Assembly: GCA_001969505.1 (NCBI GenBank)
Contig: LSSK01000109.1
Coordinates: 7,783 to 29,120 of the forward strand
From: Zancudomyces culisetae
Taxonomy: Eukaryota > Kickxellomycota > Harpellomycetes > Harpellales > Legeriomycetaceae
Direction: 5' to 3'
DNA: 21,338 nucleotides
Of the stretch, positions 1 through 9,881 are shown in pieces. Each line of letters starts with the position of its first letter. The first letter of the stretch is position 1. A program made the translations under genes and the position numbers. The notes beneath the pieces are model-generated. The model was not told where the DNA came from. It searched no databases and worked only from the letters and a program-made list of their open reading frames with translations.

Positions 1-204
1 GTTGAGCCAGTTGAGCCAGTTGAGCCAGTTGAGCCAGTTGAGCCAGTTGAGCCAGTTGAGCCAGTTGAGCCAGTTGAGCCAGTTGAGTCAGTTGAGCCAG
101 TTGAGCCAGTTAAGCCAGTTAAGCCAGTTGAGCCAGTTGAGCCAGTTGAGCCAGTTGAGCCAGTTGAGCCAGTTGAGCCAGTTGAACCCGTTGAGCCAGT
201 TAAA
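1..204 (+). repeat. 9-bp tandem repeat, unit GTTGAGCCA
   Basis: About 22 head-to-tail copies of the 9-mer GTTGAGCCA start at base 1, so the array probably extends left of the window. Variants are few: one TCA for CCA near 88-90, AAG for GAG near 112 and 121, and GAA/CCC near 184-189. The unit length is a multiple of three and sits in the open Val-Glu-Pro frame. A related but diverged 9-mer (GAACCTGCT) continues at about 235-315. Confidence 0.9.
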
Positions 205-411
205 ACTACTGAACCCATCAAAACTGTTGAACCTGCTGAATCTATTGAACCTGCTGAACCTGCTGAACCTGCTGAACCTGCTGAACCTGCTGAACCTGCT
301 GAACCTGCCGAACCTGCCGAAACTGCTGAAACCGCTAAAAACGCTAAAAACGCTAAAACTGCCAAAGCCACCAAATCCGCTAAAGCCGGCAAAACTAAAA
401 GACAGGAATAA
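1..411 (+). CDS. C-terminal part of a VEP/AEP/AK-repeat low-complexity protein (5' truncated by window edge)
   Basis: The frame starting at base 1 is open from the window edge to a TAA at 409-411, giving 136 residues of an unseen longer protein. It reads as three blocks. Bases 1 to about 201 encode Val-Glu-Pro repeats with occasional Lys or Ser. After a short linker with Lys-Thr-Thr and Ile-Lys-Thr, bases about 235-315 encode Ala-Glu-Pro repeats. The last part is Ala/Lys rich and ends basic (Lys-Thr-Lys-Arg-Gln-Glu). The chain therefore goes from acidic, proline-rich and probably extended to a lysine-rich, histone H1-like end. I chose this frame because many base differences between units are silent in it (GAG/GAA, CCA/CCC/CCT, GCT/GCC). 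A second open frame starting at base 2 reads Leu-Ser-Gln repeats and is a by-product of the 9-bp periodicity. No domain is visible and the function is unknown. Confidence 0.6.
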   Translation, partial: VEPVEPVEPVEPVEPVEPVEPVEPVEPVESVEPVEPVKPVKPVEPVEPVEPVEPVEPVEPVEPVEPVKTTEPIKTVEPAESIEPAEPAEPAEPAEPAEPAEPAEPAETAETAKNAKNAKTAKATKSAKAGKTKRQE

Positions 412-827
412 ACTCGAAGTAACTTCACGTTACAAGTTCTCGGTTAACTGGCTATCCATTCACTCCTCTCTAAATAATTTTGAATTTCTTCTCATTATCA
501 CACTTCCTAGACTATCTGCTTCTATAGATCAATTCGTTCCATTTTTCTTTAACCTGCATTTACTATCAAACTTAGTATGTTAAATTTAGACACTTCTATA
601 AATACCTTTGGCGGGGTTTTATTCCTTGCCACCTTTTTTTTGCATAATTTATCTTTCATTGATAGCTTTATAAAACGAAAATCTTAGTAAAATGAGTTAA
701 ATGATGGTTTATACATGAAAGTTAGATATTTGAAACGATATAGTAAGGTTGAAGAGATGAAAAAAATACTGAACAAGTAATGCTCTGTATGCGTTTTGTG
801 GGAACCAATAATTACACTTAAATAAAC
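412..827. other. Convergent intergenic spacer
   Basis: This spacer holds the 3' flanks of the repeat-protein gene (+) and the membrane-protein gene (-). It is AT-rich with T runs. I see no conserved coding block or RNA gene in it. Confidence 0.5.
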
Positions 828-1628
828 TCATGCCTCGCCATTTTGGCGCGCCCGCCGATTTCTTTTGGGCATAGAAAACTTAAATGGCTCTAATTTGTTT
901 TGCTCATCCTTAAACATCTTGTTTTGTAGGAAAGTGCCTAAAATGGCTATCAAGAGCCATGCTCCCAGCATACTCCAGGCCGCATTTGTCTTTAGGTATT
1001 CAGCCTTGTTGTCCCATTTTTGGAGAACCACTGTGTAGATACCTGTTTTTGCAAACACATCAACTCCTGTGACGAAAAACATCGCACCCCAGAAGGTTGA
1101 ACCCAAAAGATACGCAGCCTTCTCCAAAAATATTATTGCTACGAATATACCAGAAAGCACGGTCAGGTATATAAAAGTTATCCAGTTGTTGGTAAAAAGA
1201 AAGGTGTTGGCTTGACACAGTATGAATTTTGCAATGGCATATCCTGTCAATGCACCAGTACTCGCGTAACCAAGCGCTGGGATAAACACAAAAGCAACAG
1301 CTGCACACAACGCTATGATCATTGTAACTGATGGAACTGCTCCATTGTTATAGCTGGTCGCAATCTGATATCCAAGTGCTGATAATAATTGTTCTAGTTA
1401 TAAATACATTTGCATTTGGTTTTAGTTACTTTCACTTTAATTGCACTTTTGCTGGTTGGTATTTTGTATAGATTTATTTTTTTTAGGTGATAAATACTTA
1501 CGTGAGATAAAATACCCCGCAATAAAGTAGGTAATCCGAAAGAATTTATTCGAGAGGAAAGTCACAAACAAGCCTCCTGGAATTAGCAATATGACTGCCA
1601 GTACTATATCTGCTACAACCGTGCCCAT
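828..1628 (-). CDS. Small multi-pass membrane protein, possibly DUF4203/TMEM198-like (2 exons)
   Basis: Minus-strand model: exon 1 at 1628-1502 and exon 2 at 1393-828, with an intron at 1501-1394 (GTAAGT...CTAG, 108 nt, phase 1), giving 230 residues. The start ATG at 1628-1626 is the first in the frame, and residues near the start are already hydrophobic. There are about six or seven hydrophobic segments: roughly residues 5-25, 29-50, 67-86, 90-107, 115-135, 137-158 and 182-200. A basic cytosolic-looking tail follows, with Lys-Arg-Asn-Arg-Arg-Ala-Arg near the C-terminus. The Phe-Phe-Arg-Ile followed by a hydrophobic stretch and Ala-Gly-Tyr-Phe in exon 1 resembles the start of the DUF4203/TMEM198 membrane domain. 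That match is from pattern memory and is tentative. An alternative acceptor at 1380-1379 (TCAG) would remove five residues and keep the frame. Function unknown. Confidence 0.6.
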
Positions 1629-3014
1629 TATCGTCTTAATTAATACTATTTATGTGTCTTGATTTATAAAAGTAATACTGATGTTCCCGATATTAAAGGA
1701 TTCGCAATAATTTACTCTATGGTATGTCCAAAAAGAAAAAAGGATAGTCGGTATGAGGTTGGTTGCTTTTTTCCTTTTGAAATTATATTTTGTACGGTGA
1801 AAAATAAAAAAGTATATAAAAAAGGGTATACTTTTCTAAATATTAGCGCTTATATTGTTAGAGTACGGTGTAACTAATTCTGTGTTTAAGAATCAAAGCT
1901 TGGATGCTAAAGTTGTTCAAGTCCGTATTTATAAGTCTTTTTTTTTTGGCATACAATACCTTTTGGCTACTAGAATGTTATTAAGGGATTGGTACCAACA
2001 GGGACAAGTACTAGTGCTGCATACCCAAATCATTTCCTAAAGAAAAAAAGAATAAACAATAATTTCCATTATTTTGTAACTTTATTAGATCTCTGCATTG
2101 CCATTCCCTAAATAATCAAGTTCCTAGCTGAGGACATGATTATGGCTATGTTTATCATTTCTATTATTCTTATTATTTATTTTTAGACAATTTAGCAAGC
2201 CTTTATTCTATATCAAATTTATCATCGAACTTTTACTTCTCACCCTACTAGTAACGGGTTTTCGATATTATTTAAAGAAATGGCAGTGTATTCTTTAAAG
2301 CATTTTTTGAAAACATACAAAGAAAATAAAAATTCAAGAAAAACGAATAGTAAACATACACTATAATATTTGTATACATATTTTTTTTTTCCTTTTAAAC
2401 AATAAGTGGGTGTATAGAGAATTGGTATGATTTGCAAACCCACGCCATTATACCCTAGTTCACACTAACAAATACTGATTAACTATATTGTATATACGTC
2501 AAATAATTCACATTGTTTCTGTGAATTAATTTAGCTCGTATCCAAATATCTGTATCTCATTTTGCCATAGTCATTTTTAATCGTGCACAATTGGCATTTT
2601 TTCAGAGCCTCTTGGAAAAAAAAAATCAATCACGAGTATACCTGTTTATTCTTTTCCCTTATTCCTATTCCTTTTTTATCCTTCAAAGTTTTGTCACTTG
2701 TTTTTTTTTATCAACAGTTTGCTTTAATATTCTTTTGTCCTCATATTTGTATAATAACAACGAAAGTGATTGTTACAAACCCGATATATCCATTGTACTT
2801 TTTCATATCTTTTATGTATTCGGACAAAAATTACTTTTCAATAAATGTGTTTTAATTGTTGTTATTCGTCTCTGTAAATCGTTGGGTTCTCTTTGCCTTA
2901 TTCTTTTTTGATCGCCATCCACAAAAAAAAATAAAGATGGAAAGCTAAGCTATGCAATTGTTTCGCATCTCTATTTTTTGTTCCGGAAGATGTTGGTTTC
3001 TTTTCTGGGCAATA

Positions 3015-3047
3015 CGCGGCACCTCTCCGCGATTCAAATTAGTTTTT
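3015..3047 (+). other. GC-rich hairpin followed by a T run
   Basis: CGCGG (3015-3019) can pair with CCGCG (3027-3031) around a 7-nt loop in otherwise AT-rich DNA, and five T residues follow at 3043-3047. This could be the 3' part of a small Pol III-type RNA or a chance hairpin. It does not match tRNA, U6 or 5S features that I know. Confidence 0.2.
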
Positions 3048-3961
3048 CATTATTTAACTGCTAAGCTCAAAGGTGGATGTCTACATGGCACAAGTTTTTT
3101 TTTATGCAAATAAGAACAATTAGCTGCATTCAGTAAAAGCGCTTTCTCGCCAGTATAATGTATCACGGTTATACTTCTTTTCATCCGTTTGACGGCACAT
3201 AAATATCATCAAACTGGAAAAAGTAATAAGGGGCGGGAAAGAGAAAAAGCTATATATCTGCCCATGTAGATTGGTTTCATTTTGATGACAAAAGGAAATC
3301 TGCCTTTTTTGCTTTAAATCTTTTTGGTTTTTTTGTGCCTGATTACATCGGCATGTCTGGCGCATAAAGTTTAAGCGATATAAGCGCCTAAAATTTAGTG
3401 TAATAAAGTACTTATTGTTGCTATTACTTAGATGTGAAACTAGCGAAGGGTAGAAACACAAAATGCTAAGATTCTCGCCAACTGTATCAAAAGCATATAT
3501 TTTTATTTAGTTTTTTTTTTTTTTCATTTACTCTGGGGTTTTAAAGTTTTTTGTGTGTAGATTTAATGCGGATTATTTTTATTTGATTATTTAGTTTATT
3601 CATTCGGCTTGGCCTTATTATTAATGTTGAATGCGCGAAGGTGGTAGTATACATAGGTAGTGATATTTTCGGTAATTCTAGAAGTTGTGTCATTATATGC
3701 GAAGTTTTAAAGGAAATGAGGATTAGGGTATACAGTCGAGTTTTATACAGCCAGGTTATTAACCTGCTGTTTTAGTTTTTTTTAAAATTATTTTCTGATA
3801 TTTTCCATTATTTTTTTGTTATGATCCATCTTTTAAAATTCGATTGAAAGGTTTGTAGGAAGGTGTAGCGGGAGTTTAGAGGAGATATTAAAAGAATGTA
3901 AAGCATAGTAGGTGTTTAGGGTGATGCTAATTAGTGGATATAACACTATAATTGCAGAGTC

Positions 3962-4100
3962 GTTACAGTCGTTGCAGTATTTACAGTGGTTACAGTGGTT
4001 ACAGTGGTTACAGTGGTTACAGTCGTTACAATATTTAGTCGTTACAATCATCAAATGGTTACAATCATTCAGCAGTTACAGTAGTTATCGTTACAGTGGC
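3962..4100 (+). repeat. 9-bp minisatellite, unit GTTACAGTG, with degenerate flanks
   Basis: A core of about five GTTACAGTG-type units runs at about 3979-4024. Decayed copies (GTTACAGTC, GTTGCAGTA, GTTACAATC, GTTACAGTA) lie on both sides between 3962 and 4100. Because the unit is 9 bp, both strands stay open: the plus strand reads Leu-Gln-Trp and the minus strand reads Cys-Asn-His repeats. Neither frame is joined to a recognisable protein, so I treat it as a simple repeat. Confidence 0.8.
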
Positions 4101-5597
4101 TATGTTTACTTTTTTTTTACACGTTCTGTTCACTTTTTTTTTACAAGAGCAGCCTTTACAAATATCGACTTAGAACCATGCCAGATGCTCTATGTCGTTT
4201 TGGTATTGCGCCGCTATACTCTGTACACTTTTGTAGGATTGTCTGTTTTGTTACATAATGAGCGCTATACTCAAGGTGAAGGGGAGAGGAAGTTTCATAA
4301 TGCAAGGCGTTTGAGAGATTCGTTAGTACATTAGGGATACATGGTTTTATTCAGAGTGCATACTACACCCTGTTTACAAATCGTGACTTGTAGCTCATAA
4401 AGAAATTTTGAAATCGGAAAGGCGATGAAGGAATAAGGAAGGAAGAGCTGTATATTGATACATTAAAGTGGATTGAAGCCATCCCTTTTATATAAAATTC
4501 ATTAAGCTGACCTCAAGTAACCCCTATATTCAAAAGAAAAAAAATAAACACTGTGTATAGTAATATAGTCTTGAAAAAATCCTTAGTAAGCAAAAAATCG
4601 TATCTTTTCTATGCCAGGATATCTTTATGATATTTTCAAAAGGGTAGTGGGAATACAGGTATGTTTATACAGACAATAACGTGATACAGACAGAAAAAAA
4701 GTATCAACAATGGAACTGTGTCTCTAATATTATATAAGCACAAGTATATTAGCAACCTTAATAGCCGCAAAAAACAATGGCGTACCGAGTTTAACAAAAC
4801 GATGTATAAAAAAGATAAACCTACTTAGTATTCTGTTGTAAAGCGCATACTATCTAGGGTAAATTGGCTATAAAGAGAGCGAGATGCATAAAAATGTACT
4901 ATTGTTTTTTTTGCAAGTTCACATCAGAATCTTCAGCAAAAAACGCCTTGTGGATAAATTGGAATACAATAAGCGTGAAATAAACAGAAAATAGACTCCA
5001 ACATATACATACAAATTCGGGCTTTTAGTAGTTCTAGTCCTTTCAAATCAATTAGTTTTACCAACCGGATTGAAATCACCAATACTTTTTCCCTTGTTGA
5101 TTATGGTATTTTCCTCCTATTTAAAAAAAACCACGTGAAAAGAAGATAGGTCTATCTGACATCCATCTCTTTGCACGCAGAGAAGATAGCAACTCCCAAT
5201 AGTAGAAAATACTCATTGTTATGGGTAGTGCATAGTAACTTTAACAAATCAGCAAATGGTGAACAATCAACACTTCTTTAATAAAAAACAGACATTTTTT
5301 TTCTGGTATTGAAAATACAAATCGCCTGTCTTGTTTTTAATAATGAAAAGTAATTCTACTTTCAAAAGAGTTTTATCTTAAGCATTTAATTTTCTTTGTT
5401 TTATGCCAGTGAAAAAATCGAAATAATAATATTATTAATACCATTAATGACGATGATAATATGACGGAAAACACCTGCTACACAGCTGAATACAATCCCC
5501 AAAATAAATCAACAGATGTGTGTAGTTAATCAAAGAATTGCCATTTATGGCTAAATCCTGCGCTAAAAGCCATCAAACTTACAAAAAACAAGAAGGT

Positions 5598-7239
5598 CTA
5601 TTCAACTGACTTTTCATACAGTGTTTTTCTGGCTTGAGTGGAGCTCATCTTCTCTAATACTCCAACTTTCTCGTTGATTCCATTTTCAGTAAACCCGATA
5701 AGCTCAATCGAAACAATATTCATGAGCTGCATACCTTTTTCTTTGCGGATATCGTTTGCTAATAGGTAAATCAAATGTATTACAGCTTTTCTACAAAGTG
5801 TGAGATGAAAAATTCAAATGAACAATGGTGTTTTTATTAGCGAGAAAAATACCTTTGTCGCATCCAGCAAGTGTCTCTTTGGAGACCACTAGCGTATCTA
5901 TGGTTTCATCCACAACTATTGGGCCAAACGGGTCGTAAAGTGGTACAAGCTAGGTTTTCCATAATTCAGGTAAATGAATGAATCAATATTTTTCGACCTC
6001 CTTTTTTTACTTGGGATGACATCATCCAGTAGAAAATCTAAAAATAAAAAATCCCCCTCGTGTAAAGAGGTATAGTCTTACATTGTAATCAACCCCTTTT
6101 CTAATACATTCGAGAAACTCCAAGACTCTTGCCTTTCTTTCATCATATGGTTCTAAGAATTCCTTGTACTTCTTGTTAACCAACAATACATCGCCTATAG
6201 TGGGTTTGTACACGTGCATTCACTTCAGCTTTTGCAGTTAGCTTTACAAAACATGAAAATCATATACCGATAGCACAGAGTAAAAATAACAATAAATTTA
6301 GTTATTATTTTTTACTTGTAAGACCGCAGGTAACCTTAGAGTTTGCACAGTAGGCTGTCATTGACAAAAGAATCTTATGGCCTATGTGAATATGATCAAA
6401 GGTGCCACCAACTGCAACATGGCTACCAAAACCTGAGAAGTAGTCATGTGTGGATATGCTTGAAATCAAGGTAGTATCCATAGTGTTATGAGCTTCTTTA
6501 TCAACTGCTTCGATACAATAATATTGTGTTGTATATTCTTCTAGGGCTTCTATTTCAAAAAACACGTTTCTTATATTCTTTAACAAATTCAAATACCTTT
6601 TTCTGCTAGATTCTATAAACATGAACAGAAATATATAGTAAGTCAAGTAAATATGAGCTTACCTGAATTTAGAACAATGGCTGATTTAGAGACTTTGTCG
6701 ATTTTTCCTGTTGATAGATACCTGCTCCCTTCAATCCACACGACATTAAATTCCAAATCTTCTCTACCACATTTTATTGCCTTTGTTAAACAGGTAATGT
6801 AAAAGAAGGAAAGTATATTCTGAAGTCCCGCCCATGCCTTAGAGAAGCTAGAAAAATCCTTTTTGATGAAATCCAACTCACAAAAGCCTCTTCCATCTGA
6901 AAACCCCGCCAAATCCTCAGGGTGGATTGAAAAGAGCAGCATTATGCCCTTTTCCGAGTTACGAATCTCGTTACCAATGACATAATCGAATGAACTTAGT
7001 TTCTCATTCCTTTGTCCTTTTAAATCAAAGTAGCAGTATCTCATGTTGTCTCGAGTTTTAGCTTGAAGAAGAAAAAAAGGTGGGAAGCCTACAATCAAAT
7101 CAACCTGAAACACCCTGTTAGTGTTGTACCCATTTTGTATTTACATTTTCGCACCAGTGATTCGTCCACCCATTTTTGTTCTTTCTGAGATTATTTCACT
7201 AACACGTGCTATTTGAATCCAATTTTCTGTTTCCGCCAT
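5598..7239 (-). CDS. Phosphopantetheine adenylyltransferase (CoA synthesis), six exons
   Basis: This enzyme transfers AMP from ATP to 4'-phosphopantetheine, giving dephospho-CoA, the fourth step of CoA synthesis. Minus-strand exons: 7239-7145, 7114-6663, 6612-6316, 6194-6082, 5949-5853 and 5758-5598, giving 404 residues; all five junctions keep phase. The nucleotidyltransferase core begins near residue 247. It has GGTFDHIHIGH at 251-261 (HIGH motif 258-261), the NKKYKEFLEPYDERK block at 288-302, a conserved DPFGP-containing strand in exon 5, and SSTQAR at 390-395, the second ATP-binding signature of the family. No C-terminal dephospho-CoA kinase domain is present, unlike animal CoA synthase; this resembles fungal Cab4. 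The first ~245 residues are an N-terminal region I do not recognise. The start ATG at 7239-7237 (AAGATGG context) opens a short exon. The first intron is only 30 nt (GTAAAT...CTAACAG) and is the least certain junction. Confidence 0.88.
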
Positions 7240-7401
7240 CTTAGCTGGGTATTCCCGTTGGCTGCATGAAACGTTCTGGACAGATAAGAACAAAAAGAAC
7301 CTTAAGGTGTTTTGTGATCTTGATAAAGCTGATATCTGTGTGTAGTGATGTCGATTTATGTTTTTGAGCTTTTTTGCAAAGATGTATTGGTAGCGGTATA
7401 G

Positions 7402-7632
7402 CTGGAAAAGGGGACACGTACCAAGTATACACGTTGGTTTGTTATGAGTTGTACTGGATACATTGGGCTCATCAAGCAGAAAAGTAAAAACAAGTATAGG
7501 TATTTTTTATTTGGATATGATGCTATGCAAGGCATTATTACCTGGCTATGCACTACGACTCTCCAATATTATCAACACTCCAAGTCTACGACTATCCACA
7601 GAGAGCCATCCCGGTATAACAAGAAGATGTAG
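7402..7632 (+). other. Unassigned open stretch, possible exon or decayed gene fragment
   Basis: This frame is open for 76 codons from just after a TATAG at 7397-7401, which fits the TAG acceptor habit of the local introns, to a TAG at 7630-7632. An ATG lies at 7444. The residues are less Phe/Lys/Asn-biased than the noise frames, with Arg-Trp-Phe-Val and Phe-Gly-Tyr-Asp-Ala-Met-Gln-Gly. The Phe-Gly-Tyr-Asp stretch recalls the first helix motif of sugar transporters, but the lysine-rich residues before it argue against that. No gene model closes around it. Confidence 0.2.
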
Positions 7633-7820
7633 TTGTGCAAGCCGGAGGCCAAATCACATTTAGTTGCGCATTGTATTGGTTTAGATTTACAAAAGAAAGA
7701 AAAACGGAGATACTTAGTTTTTCCCCGCATTCACCCAAAAACCGCACTTGCACACATGAAATAAAAAAATATATTTGGGGAGTGGCGCCTAAAGAGATTG
7801 TCACACACTTTTTTTTTTAG
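7620..7820 (+). other. Unassigned open stretch, possible exon
   Basis: A second plus-strand frame is open from 7620 to a TAG at 7818-7820. It includes Gln-Glu-Asp-Val-Val-Val-Gln-Ala-Gly-Gly-Gln, then Cys and Trp residues. It overlaps the end of the preceding stretch in another frame, and I found no splice pair that joins them. Function unknown; it may be non-coding. Confidence 0.15.
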
Positions 7821-7920
7821 TTTCTTTTTGCAAGTTGGTCCTGCCAAAACAACTTTGAAATTACATGCTTCTACTTTCGGTTATCCCCATAAAATTAAGT
7901 AGAACGTGATGCAGGGGAGG

Positions 7921-7936
7921 GTGTGTGTGTGTGTGT
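7921..7936 (+). repeat. (GT)8 microsatellite
   Basis: Eight uninterrupted GT dinucleotides, preceded by a G-rich stretch (GGGGAGG). Confidence 0.9.
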
Positions 7937-8541
7937 ACTGGCTAGGAAGTAGAGCCGGGGATGTAATATCCTAGGTTCTAGAACCAGTGTGTCCGATACA
8001 TATCCGGTTTTTTACTATACCGTTTTTACTTTAAAAGGTTTTTTTGATTTATTCAAGAAAACATACACTAACAGCGCAACGTTTTTGAGTGTTTAGGATT
8101 CCCAAACTTTGGTAATGAGAAAAGACACAAATACTTTCGTCCTATTATGCTGGTACAAGCACGATTATATTTCAACTATTGGTTTTCCGGGTTAAGAGTA
8201 TTTGTGGGCTGCCTTAACCCAAGTAAGGCCTAGATATAGCGGTTATTAAACTTTACTCTTTTCTTGTGTAACTGAGAGCAATATATTCTGAAAAAGCACA
8301 AGTGAGGTCACAAAAGGTTTGTGGAATTTTTTCAAAGAACCTTACTCCAGAACAAAAGATGGTACTGATGCAACCACAAAAGCATGATAACGACTTTACT
8401 TTATTCATTTCGGTTTTGCTATATGGGGAACGGATAAAATATATATAAAGGTGCATCTGTACATATGAAATGTTATGTTTATTAGCTCATCATCAAACTA
8501 TAGTTGGTAGAGTTGAGAATATTAATTTATTAGTGTGATAT

Positions 8542-9881
8542 ATGAAAATGATTGCTAATGGTATAATAAAATTCTTTTTTATTGGGCTGCTTGGTATAAC
8601 TGTATGCGCACAAGAATTGCCAAAAATACCCATATCAACACAATCATGCACTGAAATCGTAACAAGAAAAGAAATTACAAGGATGACACCTGATGAGTGG
8701 AACGCATTCACGGCGGCAGTTACAGAAATGCACAACAGGGGATGGATGGCTGGCTTGGCCCGAATTCATAACACGTATGCAAGCGACATACATGGAAATG
8801 GTATATTCTTTCCTTGGCATCGAAGGTTTTTGATACATATACAAAGCTTGCTATATATAATTAACCCAAAAGTTGTCCTGCCATACTGGGTAAGTTGCTA
8901 TAATTACTTGCTAATACTCATTCCAAAAGTTTATAAGGCTGAGGTAGAATGAAGCTTATTGTTGTATATTTAAACTAGGACTGGACAATAGACTGGGACG
9001 CCCCAGAAAACGGTAGCGTACTATCGAATTCTTACTTTGGTGGAAATGGTGACCTAGCAGATCAGTGCCTAAGAAGCGGATTCCAATCTGGGTGGATGAG
9101 AACAGTGCCTAGTGATTCGTGTATAACTAGAAAATATGTAAATGGAAACACACCTGGCCCATTTTGGCCGATGGAGGCGCTTGTTAGGCTGATTTCAACG
9201 ACAAACGACTATTACGAGTATTCAAAAGGAATAGAAAATGGATCACACGGAGTGGTGCACGTTGGGGTGGGAGCAGATTTTATGGAAATGTGGGCGCCAA
9301 ATGAGTAAGTTTTCAACTTTTTATGAATCTACCTTAATACAATACATTTTACCAAGAGTTTTGAACAAAAAAAGAACTTAAAAACAGCTAAAAATAGTAT
9401 TAAAAAGTTGATGATATTAACAACACAATAACCTCTTTTTACAAATAGTATGCTCTTTTTTATGCATCATGGAATGGTAGATAAACTCTGGTTGCTATGG
9501 GAAAATCAAAACTCTGCGAGGTTTTCCCAGATGAGTGGTAGTGGGCCACAGGGAACAACTATGTCCTTGGATTCAAACATGCCCTACTACAACGAGCCCG
9601 TAAGTGTGGTGATGAGACCAACAGATCCTGGAAACTGCTTTACCTATGATGACCTTGCTACTGACCAGAACCGCATTTCTACGTTTGCTTCAACAGGACG
9701 ATTTAATTCGACCATATCCCCAAACGTCGCGGGCTCCGAAAAAATGGCAAGCAAAAAACTTGTTGTTCCTAGACTTGTGGTGCATGATATGGGCTCGCTA
9801 TTCAAGTATGACATGGTCTATGTAAACAAAATGAACGATTTTGTACGAGATACAGTGCACATGATGCAAGAACAGTTGTGA
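8542..9881 (+). CDS. Secreted tyrosinase (type-3 copper phenol oxidase), three exons
   Basis: Tyrosinases oxidise phenols and catechols to quinones, typically for melanin or wall cross-linking. Exons 8542-8889, 8979-9304 and 9449-9881 join in phase (introns GTAAGT...CTAG, 89 nt; GTAAGT...ATAG, 144 nt) to give 368 residues. The N-terminus has a signal peptide: a basic start, a hydrophobic core at about residues 8-21, and likely cleavage near Cys-Ala-Gln (22-24). The CuA site comprises His76, His84 and His93 within IHGN...FFPWHRRFL; His64 is a further candidate. PYWDW follows at 114-118, split by the first intron. CuB comprises His206 and His210 (HGVVH) and His232 in FFMHHGMVDKLW. All six copper ligands of an active type-3 centre are present. 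No C-terminal transmembrane segment or long caged extension is visible, so it is probably secreted or wall-associated. An in-frame Met at residue 3 is an alternative start. Confidence 0.92.

Larger units (their letters stand above)
1629..5597. other. Long gene-poor AT-rich spacer
   Basis: Nearly 4 kb between the upstream membrane-protein gene and the 3' end of the adenylyltransferase gene, both on the minus strand. Open frames here are short, rich in Phe/Leu/Tyr/Asn/Lys as expected from AT-rich DNA, and show no conserved motif or coherent splice chain. The only structured items are a 9-bp minisatellite at about 3962-4100 and a small GC-rich hairpin at 3015-3031. I cannot exclude unrecognised fast-evolving or non-coding RNA genes. 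Confidence 0.45.
7240..8541. other. Divergent spacer with unassigned open frames
   Basis: This separates the adenylyltransferase 5' end (-) from the tyrosinase 5' end (+) and should contain both promoters. It also holds two abutting plus-strand open stretches, 7402-7632 and 7620-7820, which I list separately. A (GT)8 tract lies at 7921-7936, and a perfect 12-bp palindrome GGTTCTAGAACC at 7974-7985. From about 8000 to 8541 I see nothing coding. Confidence 0.45.

Noticed and set aside
1-204. CRISPR-like array
   Set aside because: The units are directly abutting 9-mers without spacers, inside an open frame of a eukaryotic genome.
2-583. Long open frame of Leu-Ser-Gln repeats
   Set aside because: It is the same 9-bp array read one base off. 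It lacks an ATG, and the base changes are better tolerated in the Val-Glu-Pro frame starting at base 1.
2960-3060. tRNA or U6 gene (GATTCAAATT followed by a T run)
   Set aside because: There is no cloverleaf, acceptor stem, A box or U6 core sequence; only one hairpin is supported.
3283-3342. C/D-box snoRNA-like pair (TGATGA at 3283-3288, CTGA at 3339-3342)
   Set aside because: The flanks do not form a terminal stem and such short boxes occur by chance.
3120-3461. Minus-strand 113-codon open frame
   Set aside because: It has no recognisable domain, a composition like AT-rich noise, and no neighbouring exon evidence.
3912-4334. Plus-strand open frame through the GTTACAGTG repeat
   Set aside because: It begins at an alternative codon, is open mainly because of the 9-bp periodicity, and its non-repeat part has no motif or splice context.
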